Part shown: positions 50,181-61,100 of the stretch, piece after piece
How positions within the stretch are numbered: the stretch's first letter is position 1
How the letters are laid out: each line of letters begins with the position of its first letter
NCBI GenBank assembly: GCA_029448655.1
Contig: JACCLO010000003.1
Location: forward strand, 868,001-932,000
DNA from: Wolfiporia cocos
Lineage: Eukaryota; Basidiomycota; Agaricomycetes; Polyporales; Phaeolaceae
Direction: 5' to 3'
DNA: 64,000 nucleotides
Position numbers and translations under genes: made by a program
Notes under the pieces: generated by a model
The model's database searches: none
What the model saw: the letters and a program-made list of their open reading frames with translations, nothing else
Told to the model about the DNA's origin: nothing

Positions 50181-51228
50181 TGTCACACACCAATTTCAAG
50201 TCTTTAGGCACAGTACCTTGTCTGATCATCGAGAGCACCCCCAAAGCTGGAAACACGATGCCTAAGCTAGAACCAAGCCCTACACAGAGTTACCAGCATA
50301 ACCAGCCACACCTAAGAACCCTAGTCCCAGACCACACGTCCAGTACAAAGCCAACAGGAGTCACATGACCCCAATGAAGCATGACGAGCCCAGTAGCACC
50401 TAACCCAGCCAAACCCCCACTACCTGGACCACACCTCATGCATGTACCACCCTGTCATGAATACACAGACTCACGGCTAGGACCATGTCCACCCAACCAA
50501 CCAAACCCTACACCTCCTGCCTCCACAAACCACAGCCATTACTGGCTACACGGTCATTACAGACCACGGACTACACACCATCACTGGCACAGACTATGTA
50601 CATTACGAACAATGGCCCATGGGAGGCCTTAAACCCCAGCATGACAGTGCAATGGCCCATGGAAGGCCTTAAACTCCAGCTGCCCTAGTCTATGAGGAAC
50701 ACCAACCTTGGGCAGCCCCTGTATGGCTGAGAACCCTACCAGTCACAGGGCATGACATCACCGATCACAGGTGATCATGCTCGACCACCCTATGTCACGC
50801 ATGGCCCATACCAGCCAGTCCACGTTCCTGGCTAACGCCACTCCTCAGTACCACTCCCTGGGAACCTGGACTGCTAACACCCTGATCATGGACTTAGAAC
50901 CCCATCATTACCGGCAAACCCCCGATTGACGAGAACCACTGATCCAGGCCTGATCCGCTATGTTACCATGAACTCACATCACAGACGCTCCCATGCTCTG
51001 ATACCATACTGGCTCCGTAGCTAGACCAATCATATACCAGCATCACTGGCCTTACAGCCCACGCCCCCTAACATGTACAAATAGTATAGTCTATATATTC
51101 GGCCGACAGTCTTGAGCGAACCTCAGACTTGTCTTGGCCTCTTCAGCCTTAGATACCCCAGACCAGGAAGGTACCTTTGTGCGAGCCCCCTTCCCCTGGG
51201 TGTGTGTCTTAGATTGTAGCATGTGTCA
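50181..51228 (+). mobile_element. Solo LTR, LARD family (1,048 bp)
   Basis: TGTCACACACC...ATGTGTCA with perfect TTCGC duplications (50176-50180 and 51229-51233). Carries CTATATATTC and then CCTCAGACTTGTCTTGGCC as predicted promoter and transcript start. Same family as 35297-36354, in the opposite orientation. Confidence 0.87.
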
Positions 51229-51233
51229 TTCGC

Positions 51234-52093
51234 ACTCGCATCTCTGCAATCGGACATTGTGTACATCGTCAAATAATTGTATTGACCGTGTATGATGATG
51301 CATGCAGTCCGTGGCACGTAGTGTGCATTTTGTCAGCCATGCCAGCAGGCCCCTATAGGGCACCGTAGACACAATAGGTGAGGCTGCAGTGGACATCAAT
51401 GTGGCATGGTGGCATGCATGCATTGTCACCCAAGGTGTCGACTGTAAACCATACCACCCGATGGCCAACGCGCTCCCGCCAACGTGCTGGGGACAATTCA
51501 AGCGAGCATGCACCTGAGCACTCACTCACCCTGTGTGCCCTGCAGACAAGCTCCGCAACACGATTTTGGGTGGTGGGTGCAACTGCAGCTGGGCAATGTG
51601 TTTGCAGCAGGGCATGAGGTGACCACAGCAGCAGCCCATGGCACACACTCTTGGCGCTGACTTGTATGGTCCTGTCAGTGTTTCTTCATGAACAGGTCAC
51701 ACAACTTGTGATGGGACGTTCCATGTAGCATAGCATATGATTCCGCAATGTAGCATGCATGGCATAATGACCGGGCACCATATTGAGCCTCTCAGCCATT
51801 CATGTGAGATACAATGAGCGGTGAGCGTGTCCAACCCAGGTACAGGCAGGCAGCATGAGTGTGTTGCCAGTGTAGATGTAGCTGCCTTGGCCAGAGTTTG
51901 TGGGCGAGATACTCACTGGCATGTTGGCTCTGAGAGCCGCATGTAGATGTCAGGCATTGGAGGTCAAAGCACACCACAGGTCCAGTGCTCCAGATGGTGT
52001 GATGTGGGCAGATGGCTCCAGAGTGGTCACAAGAGGTGCAAGTTGTGTAGGTGCCAGCATTGCTGCACTACTGAACAACATCCACTGCAGAGG
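51234..52093. other. Intergenic, no recognised gene
   Basis: ORFs of 60-130 codons on both strands lack recognisable domains. Confidence 0.4.
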
Positions 52094-52293
52094 GACTTCA
52101 GTCAATTATCTTAATCTGCCAACTGCCCTTCGCTTAAGAAATGGCAGCTGTGAGCACACAGATCAATCTGCTAACTGCGGCAGATTAATCTACTGTGACA
52201 ATAAAATTGTACATCCAAGATTCGAACCAAGGACCTTAGCACAGATGAGAATAAGAGCATTGCAGCATACATTAGCCAACTGAGCTACAGTGC
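52094..52293 (-). mobile_element. tRNA-headed SINE-like repeat 1
   Basis: The minus strand begins with a tRNA-like head: A box TAGCTCAGTTGG and, about 50 bases later, B box GGTTCGAATCTTGG. It is followed by a body sharing TTGTCACAGTAGATTAATCTG and ATTTCTTAAGC with the inverted copy at 52576, ending near TTGACTGAA. There is no poly-A tail. It is not called as a functional tRNA because the acceptor stem does not pair convincingly. Confidence 0.65.
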
Positions 52294-52575
52294 AACTAGT
52301 ATCTGCACACTTTTAAGCAATATATAGAGTATTTTGTAAACTTGATTTTTGCAGTTTAATATCTTCCATAACACAAATACAAATGAATCTTCCTTTAAAG
52401 ACCTGTGATTCCAGTGTATTCAGCTTTCCCGTTATGAGTTACTCCAGGTCAGGCATGCTAAATCAAGTTGCCACTGTCGTTGGTTTCTTTATGCTTGTTG
52501 TAGTAGTTAGTTGCCTTGATGATTTGCAGAAACTGTGTGTAAAATATATATTTTGTTTGGTCAAAGGTAATTGTT

Positions 52576-52762
52576 GCCACTATGGCTTAGTCGGTTATTG
52601 TATGTGCCTCACCACAGTTCATACCATTGGTGAGGCCTCTGGTTCGAATCCTGAACTTATCATTTAATTGTCACAGTAGATTAATCTGTGTGAAAACCTA
52701 GCTCGCAACTGTCATTTCTTAAGCAAAGGGCAGTTAGCAGATTAAGATAGTTGACTGAAACT
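52576..52762 (+). mobile_element. tRNA-headed SINE-like repeat 2
   Basis: Plus-strand head with A box TGGCTTAGTCGG and B box GGTTCGAATCC, then the same body as repeat 1. The two lie head-to-head with about 280 bp between them. The heads differ more than the bodies, so they may derive from different tRNAs or have decayed at different rates. Confidence 0.65.
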
Positions 52763-52813
52763 CTACTCCCCTGACCGTGCCATTCTCACTCCTGCACCCA
52801 TGTTGGGTCTGCC

Positions 52814-53355
52814 TGTCACAGTTCTACGCTGTGGCATGCCCTGCTTACTTTTCTAGGTTTCCTGGCCTTTGCGTGGCCCCTGGAGCCTTTGTGAGCACCT
52901 CCCCGTCTCCCTCTTACATTAGACGCCAGACCCAGTAGATTAGATAAGATAATGTACAGTGCCTGGTCTTACTTACATCACGGTCACTATGTTACATGCT
53001 ACGCTACAGTAGTTACCTGATCACATGGGCCTTTAGATACAGCGCACAGGCCACATCTTTAGGGCAAGCCATTACAGGCTCTACAGCATGTATTTAAGAT
53101 GTAGGAAGGTGAGGCTTATCCTCATCTTTAGGATTCTCGGCAACTGGGCACAAGGCCCCTTTCATGCTAGACTCCCTGTGTGCCGCATGCCTGTTCAACA
53201 TCGACACTCTCATCTCACTCTACGCTAGCTAGACTGGTAGCAACTCGACTTATACTCGTTTGCCGCCCTTTGTCCGCTCGCCTCTGGAGAGAAGGAGTTA
53301 GAGGGTTAGATATTCCCCGGCAGGGCCGGTCGCACAGTCTGGTAAGACTGTGTCA
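52814..53355 (-). mobile_element. Solo LTR, family C, minus orientation (542 bp)
   Basis: TGTCACAG...CTGTGTCA with perfect CTGCC duplications (52809-52813 and 53356-53360). On the minus strand it matches the LTR at 38339, including the hairpin-rich segment before the AAGGGGCC-like motif. Confidence 0.83.
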
Positions 53356-53357
53356 CT

Positions 53358-53600
53358 GCCCACACCATCTGTGGTGACATCTTCCACTCCTCCACCATCT
53401 GCAGTGGTGACTGCCACTCCCATTCCATCTGTGGTAGTGCATAACACTGTGCCTACACCATCTGTGGTGGTACCCGCCACTCCTACATTGTCTGTGACTC
53501 CTGTGATAACTCCCATGGCTTCTGTGCCACCTGATGAGGCATGGAGACATCTACACACCACCCCTGCACAATCTGCAATGTTTCCCACCACTCCTGCATT
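53358..53600. repeat. Degenerate minisatellite, about 30 bp units
   Basis: Repeated CACCATCTGTGGTGGT-like and CCACTCC motifs spaced 27-33 bases apart, about six to seven units. They keep one frame open (T-P-S-V-V repeats), giving a 144-codon plus-strand ORF at 53350-53784 whose later part has CPHCMCNLPLHYQ. The ORF starts inside the LTR and I do not claim it is a gene. Confidence 0.7.
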
Positions 53601-53784
53601 GTCTAACAAAGCACAGAGCTGTCCCCATTGCATGTGTAATCTCCCATTGCACTATCAGGATGGATATCAGCCAATTAGTTGTGGTAAACAGTCCTGCTCA
53701 ACCATGTCTTCAACTAAACACCCCACTGATAGTGGAGAAAGGCAGGAAAAATCTGTTAAAAAGCGAAAGGGTGTTGATTTGTGA

Positions 53785-55517
53785 GCAGTTTTCTGTGTCA
53801 GTGTCACATTTATGTTTTCTTGGTATGCTCTCTTTGCCGAAATTACATGCTCTGTTTATTTCTTGCTTTCTTGAGGCCTCATAGTCTACATAGTGTGACC
53901 ATAAGTTCTTGTCACTACTCTGTGGCTCTGCTGTGAAAATATGTGTGCATAGTACACAGGATGCTCACACGATCATAAGAGATAAGGCGGAAAATTTTTA
54001 TTGATGGCTGTCCAAATGGAACACTGTGTAAGATATCTACAATGAAGACATTTCACTATTTAATATGGTACCACAAGATGTCATCCTAGCTGATGATATA
54101 CCACAGCCACAGTGGGATGATGGGGATCACATTCTGTAACTCCATAGCACCCAACCTGCTGAGTGCCCAGACAGCATGTGCAAACATGGGAGCAATATTC
54201 ATTTTGGGCTACATCTATATCTATATTTGAATAAGGCACCGCAGAGGTCCCCACTGCAGTATGTGATCTGAATAATGCATTGTTTAATCTGATTGGCAGA
54301 TCTGCATCTTAGTGATGCCATATCTCAGATTCGGTGCAAGCCAGCAGACGCTGTGGATAATTGGGTCATGTGCTGGGAAAATACATACCTAAATGTGGTA
54401 ACAAAGTGTATCCCAAGCTGTACGCGTACGGTGACATGATGTATCAGTGCGGTAAGGTGATATATCAAGCCCCCCCTTCGGTGACTTGCCTGTTTGATAT
54501 ATCATTGATATGCACTCACTATAGCTCGATGATACATCATATTGACATGTACGCCTGTGGAGCCTCTAAAGCGCTCTCGGCGCCTGGATGCGTCCGAGTG
54601 ATTAGCAATCCTGTGTCAACAGCCTTGCGCAAGCGTGAGCATTAGAGGTTATGAATCACAAGCATACTTCATTGGACGGTGGAAACAGCTACTGTATATT
54701 AGAATGCTCACATGAAATCGACAGCATTGCGGCATTCCGCCAAAACGCTGAAGCGGGTAGATCAAGGGTCTGTGAGACTGGGAAACCTACAGCTAGCGCC
54801 GCTAAAACGTGCCGAAGGAATCTTAAATCGCTGAACTCGCTGCTCCAGCAGATGAACTTTTCTGATGATGTCAGTTCTCCATGGATGGATATTGATGATC
54901 ATTGATTGATATGCCTTTATCTATTGGGTCCACCATCTCAGCTCAAGTATAGGAACAACAGTCTTCTGGCGTCATGGCTGATGTTTCTTTCTCGAACACA
55001 TTGTGATACCGCTGCAGTAGTCTAAGTACAAGGGTGGTCGTGCCCATGTGACTAGTGCAAGAGCTTAACCTCTGGTATATGGTCAGAGCGATGAAAAATC
55101 GACAAGACTTTCAAATGTCATTGATTTGACCCTGGGAGACTGTGGTGCTTCTCTCATTAGCCACGGCGGTCAGGGCCAGAGATCCCATGTAGGGACAACT
55201 CCGTGATGGAACAGGATGACTCCTGGACTCTTATCGGGAGCTGTAGCGTTGAGTTCCTGTTGCTCTCACTTTAGAAACATGATTTTCACAGCACATTTCT
55301 CGGAGGTAGGGATGGTTGTAACTTATTAGGTCTGGTGAACAGCCCTCCTTGACCTGATCGGGATTACTGTACTTCCGCATTTGTCGTTTTGCGGCAATCA
55401 GACTGCGGAAAACGGCAAAAGATTGATCACTAGTTATTATATAAACTATCTAAGTTCGCTCCCAGATAATGCGCAGGGCACTATTCGACGCAATAGTCAT
55501 CGACGCTGAGTATAGCT
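53785..55517. other. Intergenic, no recognised gene
   Basis: Two short plus-strand ORFs (54361-54645 and 54651-54905) lack known domains. The second ends in acidic MDIDDH and could be a short exon of something unknown. Confidence 0.4.
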
Positions 55518-56385
55518 ATGTCGCTTTCATCCGCAAACGCCACAGAAGTCTACGACATCTATACATTGCGATCAAAGTGAGTCTGTTTGTGCTGGCGTGA
55601 TTGCTATTCTCTAAAGGAGTCCAGCCTCACTGGGGACTACTTCTACATCTCATATCTTGGTGAGTGCGTGTTGTTTGTCGATTGCCTTCACAACTCAGCT
55701 ACGTCGAGCACAGCCTTGATATTCTACGAGTGCATCATAACTCTCAATGACGAAATCAGCTATGTCTGGAAATATCGTCGCACGGCTATCACTCTACTCC
55801 TTCTCTCAAACAGATGTTTCCTGATCGCGTTTGCTGTGCTTCAATCGCCTCTCCCGCTGTTGTATATTTCCAAGGTTCTCTTTTCAACCCCTCACTGCAA
55901 GCATCATATTCTGATGCTGAATTTGACCTTATGTAGAGGTCGTAGATGATCATATTGCTCACCAATTTACTCTGAACTATGCCCACTTTCACAGCTGTCT
56001 GGTTCTGGAGATACTGCAGTATGTTGTCAGCGCTTTTGGATATCTGATTCTTGCGGGTGAGCTGCTTTCCATGTAGTTGAAATGACGCGCGAATTAGAAA
56101 ATAATCCCTCAGTATTGTCTGCTCTCCGTATCTATGCTATCAGCTCTGGAAAATGGTGCTACGCCTTGGTAATTCTTGTTCTTGGCCTGTCTGCTCCAGG
56201 TGTATTTTTGGTCAGTCATTATAATCGCGGCCGCTAATGACACACCAATATGTCCAACCGAAGTATTGGGGTACTACTGTTGCAGATGCTACAATTGCAA
56301 AAGTGGTCAACGCCAACATATGCAATTATAGTTTCGCAGGCAATGGTCATGACTATTTTAACATGTGAGTCTACACGTCATGATA
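55518..56385 (+). pseudogene. DUF6533-type membrane protein, 3' end removed by LARD insertion
   Basis: Multi-pass membrane proteins of unknown function, abundant in agaricomycetes. Exon 1 is 55518-55576 (MSLSSANATEVYDIYTLRS), exon 2 is 55625-55659 and exon 3 starts at 55699. Joined, exons 2-3 give DYFYISYLATSSTALIFYE and then IITLNDEISYVWKYRRTA with a hydrophobic segment. A later part (from about 56125) reads SALRIYAISSGKWCYALVIL, matching the second conserved region of the family. The normal protein continues with further membrane helices, but here the sequence stops at the LARD 5' LTR at 56386, so the gene is truncated. Confidence 0.7.
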
Positions 56386-57320
56386 TGTCACAAGCCAATT
56401 TCAAAGCCTAGTAGAACACGCTAGCTTGGCACCCCACTCACGCCATACGCACACTACAGCACTCTATCCGAGCCCAGCTGAAACCCCACGGCAATGCTAG
56501 TAGAAGCCCTCCGCTATACAGGACACTACGGGCACTAGCAGGCCACCAGCAGTCTAACCCTAAACTCAGTCCAAGTCCCGGCAGCAAGAACCATACGCTG
56601 CCTAGTCCCTAAACCCCGGAGTCACGAGCCGACCCCTAGAGCCCAACAGGCTACAATAGCACGACGGTACGCCTTATACAGACCCAGGCTAAACCGCCAC
56701 CGTACACTACGCTATACGACGACTAGGGGCACGGTCTACGCTCGCACGTGACCCAGAACACTAAACCTGATGCCTCGCGTCCCTACCGCATGGACACTCG
56801 CCGTTACTGGCATAGACATTATACTATACCCCATACGCACCCCGACCTACGAGTACAACAGGCAGGGATAATAACCCCAGGCTCTGCACGACTGAGAACC
56901 CTACCAGTCACAGAGCGCTACACCCCGATCGTGGCAGACCACGCCCGATCACGGACTTAGAACCCCGCCATTACTGGCACACCTACGATCGACGAGAACC
57001 ACCGATCGAACCCGACAGATTGGCTACTCCTTAGATCCGCCCCTTGTACGCTACGTCGCCATGGACATTCTCGCGTACCCCAGCGCTCCGATGCCATTAC
57101 CGGCCCGTAGCTCATAGCCAGTTAGATACCAGTACGTAGAGGCCTCTGAGCCGCCGTACACAAACATGTACAAATACATTAGGAGTATATATGCCAGACA
57201 GTCTTGAGCGTAAACCTCAGACTTGTCTTGGCCTTTGACGGCTAGTGGTCCCGGGACCTGGAAGGCGCCTTTGAGCGAGCCCCCTTCCCCCGGTTGAGTG
57301 CTAGTTTGTTGCTTGTGTCA
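56386..57320 (+). repeat. 5' LTR of the LARD
   Basis: TGTCACAAGCC...CTTGTGTCA. TATA-like AGTATATATGCC near 57184, and predicted transcript start AGACTTGTCTT at 57219-57229. Identical by eye to 63296-64000 over the visible 705 bases. Contains GCCATTACTGGC-type motifs. Confidence 0.92.
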
Positions 57321-57332
57321 TAAGACAAGTCT
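57321..57332 (+). promoter_or_regulatory. Self-complementary primer-binding site (LARD)
   Basis: TAAGACAAGTCT directly after the LTR. Its last 11 bases are the exact complement of AGACTTGTCTT at 57219-57229. The one base that differs from the Gypsy site (A for G) is matched by a change in its own transcript start (T for C). Confidence 0.75.
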
Positions 57333-58125
57333 CAACCCCCGGGGAGGTGTTCACCACTCCCCAACCCCGGCGCACGAGGGGTAACGTGCATTTCTCTTTT
57401 GCCCTTGTTTGACTGCGGTCATCCGGGCATTGTAGATCTTACACCCACCGCACCAGGGTTAAGGGCAACTATACCCGACGACCAGGGTCAAGGTCTTACA
57501 CCCGTACGCTCCAGGGTCAAGGAGCATTGGAATCTGGGGGTACATCGAGCAGCGTGAGGGGACCCCTCCTCACCGTTGTCTCTGAAGCTACTGGGCCACC
57601 CTCGCGCAATGCTTGGGCAAGGCTTTGGGTTACAACCCCACCAGCGAAACCGTGCACCCGTCGTGAAATAATCAAAGACGATAAGGGGCCCGCTGGCAGT
57701 TTACCAGGGAGCTGAGCAATTAGTTACGGCCATTATCGGCCCGACTGTACGGACATTACAGTCCCCCCGGTTACCATAGAACCCAGCGCCTAACCAGCGG
57801 CTGAAGGGCCCAGACAGCGGCCAGTACATTATGCCACTTGGCTTATACTATAGACTTTTACACGCCCCATCACATAGGCGGATAGATCCCGGTCCCCCGG
57901 TATCCCGGATTAGCTCTGGGGCTGGACGAGGATTCGGAGGCTGCATTTTCTTGCCGGCCTTGGGCAGAAAACCCCTTGGCGTTTCTTGGCGCATCACCGA
58001 AAAGTGATGGATGCAGATTAGAGTAGATTGAAAGTACCCGAAAAGTAGGAGTTTGTAGTCTCCACCCCGATAGCAGCTATAGGCTGAATGCCACAGTGGG
58101 CGGGGGGCGCTCCGAAAGAATACAG
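57333..58125 (+). other. Leader of the LARD, homologous to the Gypsy leader
   Basis: Shares with the Gypsy leader (minus strand 48769-48040) the runs CCCCGGCGCAC, CTACTGGGCCACC, GGCTTTGGGTT, GAAATAATCAAAG, GGCGTTTCTTGGCGCA and GCAGCTATAGGCTGA in the same order. Such a shared leader would be expected to hold packaging and priming signals. Homology stops near where gag would start. Confidence 0.8.
57992..58009 (+). other. Leader hairpin with CGAAAA loop (LARD)
   Basis: CATCAC-CGAAAA-GTGATG. Compared with the Gypsy hairpin, two of six base pairs have changed on both sides and the loop is unchanged. Confidence 0.65.
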
Positions 58126-61100
58126 GGGAAATCTGATCGTGACTCCACTTTGCGTACTGTAGGAATTCAGTACATACACACTCGTTACGTACACCGCCGG
58201 AGACTGGGCTTGGTCGCCCCCGGCACAGGACCTTTTCCTTTTGGACATTGCCGCGAAGAACGCCGTGGCTAGAACGATAAGTCTCCGTGCCGCCCTACCA
58301 TGACTGGTCGCGCGAAGGGCTCAGTGGCACCCAAAGTCCTAGGGGGACAAACCGTGCCGCAGATTGAAAGCGGTCACCCCGAAGATGAAACACCACTGGA
58401 CCCCGAGTACCCCGCAGACCAGGGGCCGCTATGGAGAGACATACACCCTCGTTTAGGACTGACAATATATTCCTTCTCGATAAACCCGTCCGACGTACAC
58501 GTCTAGTCCGACATATCCACAGTCCACAAATACATAGTCAATTAGGCAAGCAAGGGTACCCAACTCCCTGCTTCGTACAGAAGGCCTGCACAGTAGCGGA
58601 ATCCGACACCGGCTCGTAAAGTAGAAAAGCCTCACCAGCACTTTACGCAGCCAACGCCGCCACGCACTACACCGCGCTTGGGAAAAGGAGGTACAAACTC
58701 CCAAGCACGCCGAACGACTATACGTAGTTACTAGCCCATGTATACTACGGACTGTAAAAATCCCAGACAATATACTCTATATCAGTAACCCCGAAAAGAC
58801 CAAAAGTAGGAAGTACACACCGGTCACTCCGACGGCACCGCGAAATCCAAGGCTGCCGTGAACATCTTGGGGGCCGCGCCTCCCTTGAGCACTCGGTATG
58901 CTAAGGACTAGCAACGCTGTGAAACCGCGTACCTACTAGGGGGAACAAAACCCGAATAAGAGTAGGGATGGACATGAATAAAACTGGACAAAGGAAAAAG
59001 ACATATACGATGAAACTGGACAACCAAGGAAGGAGACCGACGGAGCGAGAGGAAGCAGTAAGCTACGCTACGCAAGGACGAAGGATCGAGCTTTCGAGCT
59101 CTCCGGACACACCAAGCTCGCGGACGCCAAACAAGTACCTGTTCCGCCATAACACGACATCCATCCGCCACAACCGGTATCTATCCCGACTGGACCGGCA
59201 GTCTGTCACGAGGACGACGTAACCAACAGCAAGTACCCGGAGAGGAACTCGGGGTCTGGACGCACTTCGTCCAATAGGAAACGGCTCACGGGAAAAGCCT
59301 AGGAAGCGAGTATCGGACTCACACGAACCAGGTATGCCCCTTATTTTAATTCATGGACTATACTCTGCCATGGGGCAAACCACGACCCCGAGCGATGAAT
59401 CATTCCGCTCTGTCACGAACTATAGCGGTAAACCATCCTGCTACGAACTTTCTATTTGGAGGAATGGCCCACGGGCACTCCACCCTTATAACTCCGTTAT
59501 GAAATAAAATACATACCCCGGGAAGTAGCGTAATACGCTCCCACCTAATATTTTATAAAAATAAACCGATGCAACCCTCAATAGTAAGGGATAACATCAT
59601 ACCACGGGTCTGGACGAGGGGAAATGGCAGCCTCGCCCAGACTCACGACCTATAACACATGAAGCGCGGACCCAGACCACGGGCGCGTGGAACCTAGTCA
59701 GTACGACCCAGACAAAGGGCGTACATTTACAATGAAGCGTGTACCAACCCAAGAACGGGAAGGGGCACGTGGAATTTTTTATGACACCCCCTACGCTACA
59801 AACTGCGCCACTGCAACACGGCGTAAGCTAGGGCATGCCGACCTACCCCGCGGGGAGGTCACACTACGCCTTCGGGCCCTAGGGACATTGCACCCCGGTA
59901 GTAGCACATGTACTACCCACGGGAATAATTGAACCCGCCACATCCAGAATGGCCTTAACCGGCGAGGACGTGAAGGGACAGTGCGACGGACCATTCCGCG
60001 CTGTCCATACACTAAAAGTCGTACTAAATGATTCGAAACGGAATAGATCATTTAGGGAACCGAAACGACACCCCATGGAATATCGAACCGACTCGCGGAC
60101 CAGATCGTACCGCAATAATACGACCAGTCACAGCTCGAACGGCCAGAGTAAGAGGAACATTTTGAGAACGTATGGAAAGTACTCCGAGAGGAAAACGGCA
60201 CCGGTTACGACCCCGGCTGAGCCACCTCGGTAGAGGAAATCCCGTCTGATAGGCAACTACCCCATACAGGGAGTCGTAAGCCCTAGTTCAGAAATATGAA
60301 CTTGATTAGTACTCCGAAGCCCGACGACTTGGCTCGCCAAGCAGTACCGATCCCCGCTAATGCAAGAGCTCCGGCGAACCTCACCAGCTCAGCGCAAGAC
60401 GGATCAATTCGATCGCCACTACATCCATGACGACCCATTCCGGGACAGCCAACGAGAACCACCGGCAGTCCACCACCGCGACGAGAAATACCGCGGGTAA
60501 CGAATGCACGACCGACGTATCATTCCGGTCAATGAACCAACCCCGCCCCCGGTCTGAACCAAGTAGATCGCGGGGATGTAAAATATATTATACTTGCTTA
60601 CATTCTAGAGAAAACAGGAACAGGAGAAGTAGAAGGACCATCCCCAAAGAGGGGGTCCTGGTAACCCAATACGACGCGCACTTCCGTCGTAACCGATCAA
60701 GCCTGAGGGAACCGCAACCAAAGCAGGGGTTCCCTAGTCCTCGCGTTACCCCGCCAGGAACGCTGAGAAACCGGAACCACCAGCTGAAGAAGCAACCCCC
60801 TCCGCTCGATCTCAAAACCCCTACACCAACTAGAATCGTCAAAAATAAGCAAGTCGCCGCTGCCGACACATCACCCCAGCAGACGGCTGTAATAGTATAC
60901 TCCTATACCCCGCCTTCGACAGGATCAAGGCAGGCAGGACGTCACGTGCCGGACCCTAACCCGGAACTATGGGCCGCACGCGAACCAGACGCCCAGCCAC
61001 TATACCCCCACGCACTAGATCGCACACTTTAAATTATAAATTCACTAACGTACATAGGAAGAAACGAACCGAGCAGGAGATCAGGCATACACCGCCTGGG

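Noticed and set aside
52200..52665. Two tRNA genes
   Set aside because: A and B boxes are present but stems do not pair well and both are joined to the same repeated body, so they are better read as SINE heads.
53350..53784. A real gene encoding the T-P-S-V-V repeat protein
   Set aside because: Its start lies inside a solo LTR and the open frame is explained by a minisatellite with unit length near 30 bp.
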